A stretch of DNA of 64,000 bases from Actinoplanes cyaneus (GTDB lineage Bacteria; Actinomycetota; Actinomycetes; Mycobacteriales; Micromonosporaceae): assembly GCF_016862095.1 (NCBI RefSeq), contig NZ_BOMH01000016.1, forward strand, positions 62,001 to 126,000. The letters run 5' to 3'. The notes under the pieces were generated by a model, which made no database searches, was not told the origin of the DNA, and worked only from the letters and a program-made list of their open reading frames with translations. This document shows positions 37,651 through 46,850 of this stretch, piece after piece (within the stretch, counting starts at the first letter, position 1; each line of letters starts with the position of its first letter). Both the position numbers and the translations under genes were made by a program.

Positions 37651-38709
37651 CTACACCCGGAACGGATCTCGGCGGACGGCGCCGTGCTGGAAAGTGGAGA
37701 TCAGAGCAAGAGTCGATTCGGCGCCCTGGTTGAGGTTGGGTCCGTGCGGGGTCAGCCCGTCGTAGCCGCCGCCGGTCGCCGGATCCCACATCGGGCGGCC
37801 GAGGTCGTTGTCGCCGAGGAACCAGGCGACGCACCGCCGCACGCCCGCCTGCCAGACCCGGTCGCCGGTGACGGCGGCGGCGGTGGCGCAGGCGTCGGCC
37901 AGCGCCGCCACCTCGATGGGTTGCTGATCATGGCGCATCCGGGGAGTTCCGCGCTGCCAGCCCGCGGCGGGCAGAACCGACAGGCGGCCGTCGGCGGTCT
38001 GGATGTCCAGCAGCCAGGTCAGCATGCGGAGCCCGGCAGCCAGGGCCGCCGAGTCGCCGAGGAGGTCGCCGGCGGCGATGACGGCTTCGGCCAGGGCCGC
38101 GTTGGCGTAGGTGAGCCGCTCCTGCGGCCACGGCCAGCACGGGTCGGAGCCGGGGCGCCCGATCGTCGTCGCGGCATCGGCGAGCAGCCCCCTGGCGAGT
38201 TCGTCGCCGGGGTCGGCGCGGAGCACTTCGGCGGCGCCGAGCGCGGCGAACGCCATGGCCCGCGGGCTGCCGGCCCGGCGGGAGGCGGCGCTGGTGAAAG
38301 CCGTCCGGGCCTCCTGCCGGATCCACGGGGCAGGGCACCGGGCCGCGGCGGTCCCGAGGCCCCAGAGGGCGCGTCCCCACCAGTCCCCGAGACCGGGCCG
38401 GTCGTCCCAGGTCCGGCTGAACGCGAGCCGGTTGCGGAAAGCGCCGCCGCTGTCCTGCGCGTGGGTGAGGAAGGTCAGATAGAGCTCGGCGAGCCGCAGC
38501 ACCTCGGCCGAAGGGGCGGGCTCGCGGCTGGTGACGACGAGGCCCCGGGCGACATCGTCGGTGCAGTAGCCGTGCTCCCGGCGGACGATGGCGTGCCGGG
38601 CATGTTCGAAGAGGCCGGTGTCGTCGGTCAGCCGCGCCAGATGCGCGAAGGGCGGATCGGGCACGGAAACGCCCTGTCCCGGCGCGGTGCCGGCCGTTCG
38701 GACGGTCAC
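37651..38709 (-). CDS. (alpha/alpha)-barrel protein partnered with a glycosyltransferase
   Basis: A 352-residue protein built of helical repeats with Trp- and His-rich loops (TWDDRPGLGDWWGRALWGLG, RPGSDPCWPWPQERLTYANAAL, PIEVAALADACATAA). This looks like an (alpha/alpha) toroid as found in glycoside hydrolases and in modules linked to glycosyltransferases. No signal peptide is seen. GTG 38709 overlaps the upstream glycosyltransferase stop by 4 nt (GTGA), so they are coupled. I do not know the reaction; a role in building or trimming a surface glycan is an inference. Confidence 0.75.
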   Translation of the reverse strand: MTVRTAGTAPGQGVSVPDPPFAHLARLTDDTGLFEHARHAIVRREHGYCTDDVARGLVVTSREPAPSAEVLRLAELYLTFLTHAQDSGGAFRNRLAFSRTWDDRPGLGDWWGRALWGLGTAAARCPAPWIRQEARTAFTSAASRRAGSPRAMAFAALGAAEVLRADPGDELARGLLADAATTIGRPGSDPCWPWPQERLTYANAALAEAVIAAGDLLGDSAALAAGLRMLTWLLDIQTADGRLSVLPAAGWQRGTPRMRHDQQPIEVAALADACATAAAVTGDRVWQAGVRRCVAWFLGDNDLGRPMWDPATGGGYDGLTPHGPNLNQGAESTLALISTFQHGAVRRDPFRV

Positions 38710-39845
38710 GGACCGGCCACGGCGACCGGCTGATGGCCGCTGACGAGCGCCGCGGCGAGGTCGTGGTACCGCTGAGCGACGGCCGGCCAGCGCAGTGCCG
38801 GCTCGGCATGGCCGTCACGGTCGCGCAGCCGGGCGGCCAGACCGGGGGTGGTCAGGATCCGCCGGACGGCGGTCGCGAGGGCGGCCGGGTTCTTGTGGGG
38901 CACGAGCAGGCCGGGCCCGTCGGTGAGCAGCTCCACCGCATGCGGGAAGGTCGTGGCGACCACCGGGATCCGGGCCGCGACCGCCTCGACGAGCACGCCG
39001 GAGGTGACCTGCTCGGTGGAGTCGTAGGGCAGCACGACCACATCCGCCGAGCGGACCAGTGCGCCGAGCGCCGCGTCGTCGAGATACGCCGACTCGTAAC
39101 GCACCTGATGCGCGACGCCGAGGGCCGCGCCGAGCTGGTGCAAACCGGCCCGGTACGCCTCGCCGTGAAGTTCGGCGACCTTGGGATGGGTCCGGCCGGC
39201 CACGGTGTAGACCGGCGCCGGGGCGAGATCCCGCAGCCGGGCCAGGGCGCGCAGAGCCCACTCGATGCCCTTGCCCGGGCCGAGCAGACCCCAGGTGAGC
39301 AGATGCGGCTCCGGGTAGCGGCGGCTCGGCGGGCCGGTGTAGCCGGAGGCGCCGTGCGGGATCACGGAGACCTTCCCGGGGTCGACCGCGTAACCGGCGA
39401 TCAGTCGGTCGTGCGCGGCCCTGGTGATGGTCACGACCGCGCCGGCGGCCGCCACGATCTGCTCCAGCAACGACTTCTGGCCCGGGGTGGGACGGGCGAG
39501 CACGGTGTGCAGGACGACCAGGCTCGGCACGGTCAGCCGGCGCAGCACGGACAGCACCTCGCCGCCGTCCCGGCCGGGATAGATGCCGTACTCGTGCTGG
39601 ACGACGGCGACGTCGAACATGTTCAACGCCTCGGCGCTGTCCCGCCAGCCGGCCGGCGTTCCGGCCGTCCAGGTGTGAATCACCCCCGGCCCGGGCGTCA
39701 GATCGTCACCGGGCGCCGCGACCCGCACGATGCCACCCGCGGCGTCGCCGGCCTCGCCGAGATGGGTGGCGAGCGCCGCGTTGAAGGTTGCCAGACCGCA
39801 GCGGGTCGGCGGATGTGTGCTCAAGAACCCGTATCTGATGGCCAT
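38706..39845 (-). CDS. GT4-type glycosyltransferase (GT-B fold)
   Basis: A 379-residue glycosyltransferase. The N-terminal domain begins IRYGFLSTHPPTRCGLATFNAALA; the donor-binding C-terminal domain has LLTWGLLGPGKGIEWALRALARL and the EX7E-like region YDSTEQVTSGVLVEAVAARIPVVAT with GLLVPHKNPAAL. It is a retaining family 4 enzyme using a nucleotide sugar. Membrane helices are absent. It is the first gene of the pair with the alpha/alpha-barrel gene. Donor and acceptor cannot be told from the sequence. Confidence 0.9.
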   Translation of the reverse strand: MAIRYGFLSTHPPTRCGLATFNAALATHLGEAGDAAGGIVRVAAPGDDLTPGPGVIHTWTAGTPAGWRDSAEALNMFDVAVVQHEYGIYPGRDGGEVLSVLRRLTVPSLVVLHTVLARPTPGQKSLLEQIVAAAGAVVTITRAAHDRLIAGYAVDPGKVSVIPHGASGYTGPPSRRYPEPHLLTWGLLGPGKGIEWALRALARLRDLAPAPVYTVAGRTHPKVAELHGEAYRAGLHQLGAALGVAHQVRYESAYLDDAALGALVRSADVVVLPYDSTEQVTSGVLVEAVAARIPVVATTFPHAVELLTDGPGLLVPHKNPAALATAVRRILTTPGLAARLRDRDGHAEPALRWPAVAQRYHDLAAALVSGHQPVAVAGP

Positions 39846-39968
39846 GAACCGTGCCTTCCGTTCGTCGGCCCGCGGACGACGCGGCGGGACCTCGCGCGGT
39901 GACGGCTCCGAACGGCGACAGCGCCGTTCGTGCTCGGTTGATCTCGCGGCCGGCGCCCGGCCGGTCTC

Positions 39969-40142
39969 TCACGCCTGGCTGGGCTCGGCCAGCGAGGCGG
40001 GGTCGAGGTGGAGGGTGGCCAGCAGGCCGCCGTGCCGCACGGTGTCGATGCGGTCGGGCAACTCGCGATCGACGAACTCGGCCCGGGCGTGCTGCCCACG
40101 TGCGCGAAGGGCGGCGATGACAGCCGCCTTCAAGATGATCAT
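39969..40142 (-). CDS. small hypothetical protein, 57 aa
   Basis: A short protein: MIILKAAVIAALRARGQHARAEFVDRELPD, then IDTVRHGGLLATLHLDPASLAEPS. GGGAG stands six bases before ATG 40142. It is helical and without cysteines or a membrane segment. It could be a small regulatory or structural protein; I know of no family. Two tandem 21-bp repeats lie in its promoter region. Confidence 0.65.
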   Translation of the reverse strand: MIILKAAVIAALRARGQHARAEFVDRELPDRIDTVRHGGLLATLHLDPASLAEPSQA

Positions 40143-40167
40143 TGTCTGCTCCCGGAGGTTCGTCCGC

Positions 40168-40211
40168 CGATGGTGGACCGAAGCCGCCGGCGATGGTGGA
40201 CCGAAGCCGCC
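40168..40211. repeat. tandem 21-bp direct repeat upstream of small gene
   Basis: Two exact copies (40168-40188 and 40191-40211), each beginning CGATGGTGGACCGAAGCC, with a 23-bp period. They lie 26-69 bp upstream of the start of the 57-aa gene and could be an operator or a slippage duplication. Confidence 0.8.
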
Positions 40212-40334
40212 TGGGTCCGGAGCGACAACCATCAGACTACGCCGGGAGTGACCGGTCGGCCGAACTGCGGTTCCCGGCCGGCCCGCCGAGCTCGTCCGGC
40301 AGGGAGCAACAGGCGACCCCGGCCAGCCGTCAGA

Positions 40335-40379
40335 CATCGGTACGGGCGGGGAAGGAGCACCTCCCCGCCCGTACCGATG
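40335..40379 (-). terminator. terminator of the RHS toxin-immunity unit
   Basis: A perfect 18-bp stem (40335-40352 with 40362-40379) with a 9-nt loop lies 5 nt beyond the stop of the gene at 40385. Confidence 0.9.
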
Positions 40380-40384
40380 CGCGT

Positions 40385-40633
40385 TCAGTCGCTGACGTTG
40401 ATCCGGGCGCCGGCCGCGACGCCCAGCCGTTCCAGGACCTCCGTGACCTGACGGACGGCATCGTCGGCCGCCAGGTCGGAGGAGACCTCGAGGTCGAGGT
40501 TGGAACCGGACTCACCGGTGCCCGCGCCGACGACCTCGAATCCGTCGAGCTCGCTCAGCTCGTCCTCGATCTCGTCCCGGTCGACGGGCAGACCGGGCGG
40601 GAAGTACACATCCACGAAGTAAGGCATCGTCAC
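40385..40633 (-). CDS. small acidic protein, probable immunity protein of the RHS toxin
   Basis: An 82-residue protein (80 if the ATG at 40627 is used). GTG 40633 overlaps the RHS stop by 4 nt (GTGA), so translation is coupled. About 19 of 80 residues are Asp or Glu against 4 Arg, giving a net charge near -15. It starts MPYFVDVYFPPGLPVDRDEIEDELSE, a beta strand and helix, with no signal peptide. I do not recognise a family. Small acidic proteins directly after polymorphic toxins with nuclease tips are usually immunity proteins that mimic nucleic acid; that is inference here. A strong terminator follows. Confidence 0.72.
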   Translation of the reverse strand: MTMPYFVDVYFPPGLPVDRDEIEDELSELDGFEVVGAGTGESGSNLDLEVSSDLAADDAVRQVTEVLERLGVAAGARINVSD

Positions 40634-43600
40634 CCCAGCAACTCGGTGAAGAAGGAGTCCATGTATCCGACGGACTTCTTCCCGCGCGCGGTCTTGCTGA
40701 AGCCCACCGCGGGATCACTGTTGGTGAGGCTAGCACCGCGCTGGAGGTAGCCCTGGATGAAGAACTCCTCCGCGCCGCGGCTGGACGCGTAGTTCCCCTG
40801 AACCGCGATCACCTCGGGGGTCAGCCCTTCGGTGAAGTGATCGTGTCCCCGGCTCAGCCGGCCCGCGAGGACCTGTGCGGGGTTTCCACGACCGGACGCC
40901 CGGCCGACATAGGTGACCTCGTCCGCCTCGTTGCGGAACGCGTAGGTGATGTAGCTGCGGTCGCCGGCGGACGGCACGGTGGGGTCGAATCCCTCACCGG
41001 GGGTGACGTCGAACTCGTCGAAGAGGTCCGAGGTCTCGCAGAGGATCTCGTCGTTGTTGTGGACGAGGACCGTTGCGCCGCCGGCGTCGACGAAGTAGGT
41101 GTGCAGGTCGTCGACGGTGAGGTCATAGGTCCGTCCACCATGGTCGTACGACCGGACCGCGGACAGCTGGACGTAGGTCCCGGCCGAGGTGCGCAGCAGT
41201 TCGTCCTTGTTCAGGTCGCCTGCGTTCACCCACTTGCCACGAGTCACCGACCAGAACGGGTGCGTGTCGGTGGTGGTGATGGTGTGCTGCCCGCCGTCCG
41301 TACCGGCCACGGTGACGTCGACGAAGTGCTTGTCGTCGTCGGTGCGGACGGTGTGGGTGACCTGCCGGGCCCCGGACTCGCCGGTTTCCGGATCGGCCGC
41401 CTGGACGGTGTCGCCCGGTTCCAGCTCCTCGATCGGTTTGCTGGACCCGTCGGCCAGCAGCACCGTGGTCCCGGCCACGAAGCTGTGCCGCCGGATCGGG
41501 CAGGAGGGCGCGTCGCCCCCGTTGTCCGCCGCCGACTTCCGGGTTTTCGCCTTGGCCTTCGCAGCGAGGGCCTTGGCCTTCGCCGCGGCTTCGGCGGCGG
41601 CCTTCTTGGCTGCCGCTTCCGCCGCCTGCTTGGCTGCCGCGGCCTTCTCCGCTGCGGCCTTGGCCGCCGCGGCGGCCGCCTTCTTGGCTGCCTCGGCCGC
41701 GTCCGCGGCGCCCCTGATGATGGCCCGGGCCCACTTCAGCTCCTGGAAGAAGGTGACCACTGCCTTGCCGGCCCGGAAGATCGCCTCGCCGATCTTCTTG
41801 GCCTTGAAGATCTTGCCCCAGGGGAGGGCGCCGACGACCATCGAGACGCAGGCGACCAGGTCGCCCTTGAGGCAGTTGAGGATGTCGTTGATCCCGAGGA
41901 ACTCCATCAGGATCTGACCGCCGGCCTCCAGGATCACGTCCAGCGTGCTCTTGGACTGGACCTGGTTGGCCCGGGCCAGGTCCTCCGGGGAAGGGCCCTG
42001 GACGGCCGGCGCCGCACCGGTGGTGTCGCCGGCCTCCGGCACCATGCCGGTCGGGTCGGTGAACGCCACCGGGTTGTTCGAGGCGTACGTGTAGGCCGAC
42101 GTGGCGCCCTGGCCGGTGGGCAGCGCGTCGCGGCTGCTGAACCGGCCCGTGCCCGGGTCGTAGTTGCGGGCCCGCAGGTAGTAGTTGCCGTCACCGGAGG
42201 TGGAGTCCTGGTACTGCCCGGTGAACTGCATCGGGTTCTCGATGCTCTGGCCCGGCAGGTTCTGCCCGGCCAGGGTCGGCCCCTCGCGCGGGTTGCCGAA
42301 CGGGTCGTAGTCGTAGCCCTCCTCGACCGTGCCGGCCGGCGTCAGCAGGTTCGCCGTGCCGCCGAGCCAGTCATGGGTGTAGGAGTGCACGCCCGACGCC
42401 GGGTCCAGCAGGGCGAGGGGCTCGTCGTCCGGCCCGTAGGTGAAACCGCGCTTCTCCACGACCGCGCCGGCGCTGTTCTCGACCGTGTCGATGGCGATCT
42501 GCGGCAGCGTCCCCGCCACGTCCCACGACCAGCGCTGGGTCGAGGTCTCGTTCTGGAACGTCGAGGTGGAGCTGACCCGCAGCCCGACGGCGTCGTAGTT
42601 GAACGTCGTGCTCTGCCCGGAGGCGAGGGTCGCCTTGGCGAGGCTGTTGTCGAGGTTGTACTCGAGACGGTCCCCGCCGGCCTTGATCTGGTTGCCGCGG
42701 GCGTCGTACTTGTATTCCGTCTCGCGCTCGTGGCCGGGGCCCTCGACCTCCTCCTCGGTCAGCTGGTCGGCGTCGTCGTACTCGTATTCGGTGACGTCGT
42801 TGCCGGCCGCACCGGTGCGGACCTGCTCGGTCCGGTTGCCGTTCAGGTCGTACCGGTAGTCGATCCGCCCGGCCGGTTTGACGTTCTTGTCCGTGCAGGA
42901 CGCGACGGCGTAGCAGGCCGAGGTGATCCGGTCCGCCTTGTCGTAGCTGTACGCCACCGACTCGGCGACCCCGCCACGGGTGGTGACCACCCGGTTCGGG
43001 TTGCCGACCGCGTCCAGGGTCAGCTCGTACTTGGAGATCGGGTCCTGCACTCCGGGAACGGCCACGCCGGTGCGCTCGGTGCCGATCGAGGTGAGCCGGC
43101 CCCCGTCGTCGTAGGCCCGCTGTTCGGTCAGCCCGGTCGGGCCGGGCAGGGTGGTGCTGGTCCGCCGGCCGGCCACGTCGTAGCCGAAGCTCCACGCGGC
43201 GCCCTGTGCACTCAGCGAGGTGATCCGGCTGGCCGCGTCATAGCCGTAGGAGACGGTGGTGCCGTCCGGGTACTGCCGGTCGGTGACGTTGCCGCGCTCG
43301 TCGTAGTCGTAGCCGAAGACCTCGTCGGCGCGGCCGGCCGTCTTGCGGGTGACCGTCCGGACCTGGTCCTCGTCGTCGTAGGCCACGTCACGCCGGCCGG
43401 TCGGGTCGCCGTACGAGGTGATCCGGTCCTTGGCGTCGTAACCCCAGCTGTAGGCGGGGCCCTCCGAGCCGAGCGCACGCTGCACCCGCCGGCCGACGAT
43501 GTCGTACGTGTCGACGATGGTCCGCTTGGCGCGTTCCTTCGTGCTGAGCTCGTCGATCTCCTCGTCGTCGCCGAGGGTGATCGCCTGGATGCGGTTGCCC

Positions 43601-46600
43601 TCCGCGTCGTACTTCGCGTAGGTGCTCCGCTCCAGCGGATCGGTGCTGCGTATCAGGCGGCCGGCCTCGTCGTAGTACAAGGGGGACCGGTTGCCCCGCG
43701 GATCGGTCATCGCGGAGAGCGACCCGTCCTCGCCGTACTCGTAGTGGGTCGAATCCTCCTCGGGGTCGTCCGCGTCGTACTCTGCGTCCGGCGCCGTGAC
43801 CGTCCGGGGCTGGTTGTCCTCGGTGTAGGTGTATCGGGTGGTGTGGTTGTTGGCGTCGGTGGCCGACACCGTCCGGTTCAGCGGGTCGTACTTGCGCGTG
43901 GTGACGTTGTCCAGCGCGTCGACGCCGCGGATCTGGTTGCCGGCCAGGTCGTACTCGAAGTGCGCGGTGAAGCGCTCCTTGTCGGCCCCCGCGACGTTGC
44001 CGCGCGGCTCGGTCACCGCGGACACGAAGCCGTCGTCGGTGTACTCGTAGGTCGTGATGCCGCCGGTCGCCGAGATCTGCTTGATCTTGTTGCCGGCCGC
44101 GTCGTACTCGGTCCGGGTCTGGCCGCCCTTCGGGTCGGTGATCCCGTTCTGGCGTCCGTTCTTGTCGTACGACATCGAGGTGCTGCGGCCGAGAGCGTCG
44201 GTGGTGGAGCGCACCTGCCCGCTGTTGGACCGGTCGAACTTGGCGGACTTGCCGAACTCGTCGACGGTCTCGACGCTGCGGTCCAGGTCGTCGACCTTGT
44301 AGTCCCGGGTCACCACCTGACCGTTCGGGTACGGCCGACGCAGCTGGATGATGTTGTCGTTGTTGTCGTAGACGTACGTCGTGGTGAAGTCCGCCTTGTT
44401 CGCCCCCGGCAGGTTGCCGCGTGGCGAGGTCGTCGACTGCACCAGACCCTTGGCGTTGTACGCCCAGCTGGTGACCAGATCGGCCTCGTGCTTCATGTCG
44501 ATCGCCGAGGTGAGCCGGCGACCGGCGGGCGTGTAGGTGCTGAGCATCGTCCGGCGCGCCTCGTAGGTTGCCTTGGGCAGACCGTTGTCGAAGTACGTGT
44601 ACGAGGTGCTCACACCGCCGGCGGTGGTGGTCTTCCGGAGCCGGCCGACGGCGTCGAAGTCGGCGACGTCCGGGTTCTTCTTGCCCGGCGCGTACATGGC
44701 GACGGTCCGGTCCAGGGCGTCGTAGACGGTGCGGGTGGTGTAGGTCTCCCGCTTCGCCCCGGCCACCGTGCCCCGGGGATCGGTCACCGTGAGCTGCCGG
44801 CCGACCTTGTCGTAGCCGAACTCGGTGCGGCGCCCCTCCGGCGAGATCTGCGCGTTCAGCAGACCCGCGTTCGGCTGGCCGTCGGCGATGTTCTCGGTCC
44901 GGGTGACCTTGCCGCGCTGGTCGGTGATCGTCAGCAGCAGGCCGCGGCCGTCGTAGGTGTAGGAGATCGAGTGGTTCTCGGGGTCGGTGCTCTTGACCAG
45001 CTCGTCGAACTGGTTGTAATCGTCCTTCCACGTCTGCCCCTCGGCGTCGACGTGGCTGGTCGGGTTGTTGCGCGCGTCGTAGCTGGTCTTCTCGCTGAAC
45101 CGGCGCTGCGGTGCGAACTGCTCGACCAGGTTGCCGGCCGGGTCGTACGCCGACTCGTGCTGGTTCTGGTTGGCGTTGACCACCAGGCTGCGGTTGAGCG
45201 ACCCGTCGTAGCGGTGATTGTTCGTGTCACCGTTGCCGCGCTGCGAGTAGAGCAGCACGTTGCCCTTGTAGCCGTCCCAGACCACCACGTTGTCCGCGTC
45301 GGTGGTCTTGGACTCCTGCTTGCCCGGGTCCCAGGCGAAGGTGGTGGCAGCGCCGAGCGCGTCCAGCTGCCGGGCGACCCGGCCGTCCGCGCCGTACTCG
45401 TTCGTCAGCACGACGATCTTGTCCGGCTGGATCACCTGGACGAGCCGGCCGGCCACGTCGTACTTGTACTGCCAGAACTCGCCCGCCGCGTCGCGGACCT
45501 TGGTGAGCAGGCCGTCGGTGTAGAAGTACTGGGTCTTGCGGCCGTCCGGCAGCGTGATCGACTCGATCAGCCCGGCGACCAGTTTCGCCACGGCCTTGCG
45601 CCCGGACGCGTCGGTGACCGTGATGCTCGTGTCGGTGTGCGCGAACCGCAGGCCCACCTGACGCGGGTTGAGGATCGAGGACAGCCGGCCCTGCGCGTCG
45701 AACGCGAACACGATGTTGTTGCGGGTGACCAGCTCCCAGCCGGTGCCGGCCCGGCGCAGCGTGGACCGCACACCCGGCGGCCGCACGTAGGCGTCGCCGT
45801 TCGCGGTGAACACCGTGTCGGAGCCGTCCTCGGCCCGCACCAGAGCGCCGCTCTCGGTGGCGGTGACCTTCATGTCGTAGACCCAGGCCCAGCCCGAGCC
45901 GAGCGCCGACGGGCCGATGTTGCCCGAGGAGTAAGCGCGGGTCGAGGAGAACGGAACACCGAACGAGGCCATGCCCTGGTCCTGCTCGGTCCGGGTGAAG
46001 GCGCCGGTGCCGGTGTTCACGCCGATGCCGCGGGTCGCCTGGCCCGCGCCGGTCATGCCGAGCGCGCCACTGCACCCGCAGCCGGCGGCCTGCCGGGCCG
46101 GAATGGCGGGCGGGTCGATCGTGGTGCGTGGCTGGGCGTTCTCGGAGTTCGCCGACGGCACCTCACCGTCCGGATAGAGCGCGGTGATCGTGACGAAGTA
46201 GCTCTTCGTCGCGTCCAGCTGCCAGCCCTCGGCCGCGCCCAGCGACTTGCAGTAGGCGCGCAGGGTGCCGCAGCCGGTGTTCTTCAGCTGGTCCTTGCCC
46301 AGCTCGACGGACTCCTGCCGGGTCTGCGACCCGGTCTCGAACAGATCCACCCGCCAGCGCTCGAAGCCCTGGTCCTTCAGGTTGAAATAGGTCACCAGCG
46401 AGGTGTCGCCGACCACGAATCCGGGCCGCAACAGCACATCGGTGAACGCCTCGCCCGGGGCCGCCTCGGCCGCACGAGCGACGGCGGCCCGGCCGACCTT
46501 GCGCGCCTCGCCGCCGGCTTCCACCGTCGGGGGCACGATCGGGGGCCGCTGATCCTCGGGCACCGCGGCATCCGGGGCCGCGTTGGCCGGGATGCCGCGT

Positions 46601-46749
46601 TGTTGCGGGTCAGCGCCCGCGGTGACGGTCGGGACCTCGCCGGGCTCGGCGTGGGCCGGCACGTCGGCCGGCGGTGCCAGAGTGGCTATCAGCAGGAACG
46701 CGCAGAACGTCGCCAGCCAGCGAGCGCGCGCCCATCTATCGGCATGCAT
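40630..46749 (-). CDS. secreted RHS polymorphic toxin with Hint domain and GIY-YIG-like nuclease tip
   Basis: A 2039-residue protein. A signal peptide (ARWLATFCAFLLIATLAPPADVPAHA, residues 7-32) is followed by an N-terminal region and, from about 240, a DUF6531-type start (VNTGTGAFTRTEQD). YD/RHS repeats of the form GxxxxYxYDxxGR run from about 380 to 1500. The RHS core ends with YYLRARNYDPGTGRFSSRD near 1530. An Ala/Lys-rich coiled segment (about 1680-1735) leads to a Hint domain (about 1753-1898: HSFVAGTTVLLADGS, DTHPFWSV, LHTYFVDAGGATVLVHNN), a self-splicing-like protease releasing the tip. The last 140 residues have YITYAF, TYVGRASG, an Arg, GAEEFFIQGYL and SLTN, matching a GIY-YIG nuclease. 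ATG 46749 is chosen for the signal peptide. Confidence 0.9.
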   Translation of the reverse strand: MHADRWARARWLATFCAFLLIATLAPPADVPAHAEPGEVPTVTAGADPQQRGIPANAAPDAAVPEDQRPPIVPPTVEAGGEARKVGRAAVARAAEAAPGEAFTDVLLRPGFVVGDTSLVTYFNLKDQGFERWRVDLFETGSQTRQESVELGKDQLKNTGCGTLRAYCKSLGAAEGWQLDATKSYFVTITALYPDGEVPSANSENAQPRTTIDPPAIPARQAAGCGCSGALGMTGAGQATRGIGVNTGTGAFTRTEQDQGMASFGVPFSSTRAYSSGNIGPSALGSGWAWVYDMKVTATESGALVRAEDGSDTVFTANGDAYVRPPGVRSTLRRAGTGWELVTRNNIVFAFDAQGRLSSILNPRQVGLRFAHTDTSITVTDASGRKAVAKLVAGLIESITLPDGRKTQYFYTDGLLTKVRDAAGEFWQYKYDVAGRLVQVIQPDKIVVLTNEYGADGRVARQLDALGAATTFAWDPGKQESKTTDADNVVVWDGYKGNVLLYSQRGNGDTNNHRYDGSLNRSLVVNANQNQHESAYDPAGNLVEQFAPQRRFSEKTSYDARNNPTSHVDAEGQTWKDDYNQFDELVKSTDPENHSISYTYDGRGLLLTITDQRGKVTRTENIADGQPNAGLLNAQISPEGRRTEFGYDKVGRQLTVTDPRGTVAGAKRETYTTRTVYDALDRTVAMYAPGKKNPDVADFDAVGRLRKTTTAGGVSTSYTYFDNGLPKATYEARRTMLSTYTPAGRRLTSAIDMKHEADLVTSWAYNAKGLVQSTTSPRGNLPGANKADFTTTYVYDNNDNIIQLRRPYPNGQVVTRDYKVDDLDRSVETVDEFGKSAKFDRSNSGQVRSTTDALGRSTSMSYDKNGRQNGITDPKGGQTRTEYDAAGNKIKQISATGGITTYEYTDDGFVSAVTEPRGNVAGADKERFTAHFEYDLAGNQIRGVDALDNVTTRKYDPLNRTVSATDANNHTTRYTYTEDNQPRTVTAPDAEYDADDPEEDSTHYEYGEDGSLSAMTDPRGNRSPLYYDEAGRLIRSTDPLERSTYAKYDAEGNRIQAITLGDDEEIDELSTKERAKRTIVDTYDIVGRRVQRALGSEGPAYSWGYDAKDRITSYGDPTGRRDVAYDDEDQVRTVTRKTAGRADEVFGYDYDERGNVTDRQYPDGTTVSYGYDAASRITSLSAQGAAWSFGYDVAGRRTSTTLPGPTGLTEQRAYDDGGRLTSIGTERTGVAVPGVQDPISKYELTLDAVGNPNRVVTTRGGVAESVAYSYDKADRITSACYAVASCTDKNVKPAGRIDYRYDLNGNRTEQVRTGAAGNDVTEYEYDDADQLTEEEVEGPGHERETEYKYDARGNQIKAGGDRLEYNLDNSLAKATLASGQSTTFNYDAVGLRVSSTSTFQNETSTQRWSWDVAGTLPQIAIDTVENSAGAVVEKRGFTYGPDDEPLALLDPASGVHSYTHDWLGGTANLLTPAGTVEEGYDYDPFGNPREGPTLAGQNLPGQSIENPMQFTGQYQDSTSGDGNYYLRARNYDPGTGRFSSRDALPTGQGATSAYTYASNNPVAFTDPTGMVPEAGDTTGAAPAVQGPSPEDLARANQVQSKSTLDVILEAGGQILMEFLGINDILNCLKGDLVACVSMVVGALPWGKIFKAKKIGEAIFRAGKAVVTFFQELKWARAIIRGAADAAEAAKKAAAAAAKAAAEKAAAAKQAAEAAAKKAAAEAAAKAKALAAKAKAKTRKSAADNGGDAPSCPIRRHSFVAGTTVLLADGSSKPIEELEPGDTVQAADPETGESGARQVTHTVRTDDDKHFVDVTVAGTDGGQHTITTTDTHPFWSVTRGKWVNAGDLNKDELLRTSAGTYVQLSAVRSYDHGGRTYDLTVDDLHTYFVDAGGATVLVHNNDEILCETSDLFDEFDVTPGEGFDPTVPSAGDRSYITYAFRNEADEVTYVGRASGRGNPAQVLAGRLSRGHDHFTEGLTPEVIAVQGNYASSRGAEEFFIQGYLQRGASLTNSDPAVGFSKTARGKKSVGYMDSFFTELLG

Positions 46750-46784
46750 GTATGGTTCACTCCCCCCGAGAGTTGACCGCGAGA

Positions 46785-46850
46785 GTGAAACATGCGAATA
46801 CATTAATATCGTTGATCTGTTGCGATCTATCACTATCTGCAATCAAGAAC
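46785..46850 (-). promoter_or_regulatory. AT-rich promoter region of the RHS gene
   Basis: This stretch, with GATATTAATG on the minus strand, is far richer in A and T than its surroundings and lies 40-100 bp before the RHS start. It probably holds the promoter; exact boxes are uncertain. The remainder of the gene-free stretch 46750-47164 shows nothing I can name. Confidence 0.4.

Noticed and set aside
40837..46776. Open frame of 1979 codons on the + strand opposite the RHS gene
   Set aside because: It mirrors the RHS gene on the other strand and arises from high GC and repeated YD codons. The composition (Val/Arg/Gly-rich without hydrophobic core) and lack of family motifs show it is a shadow.
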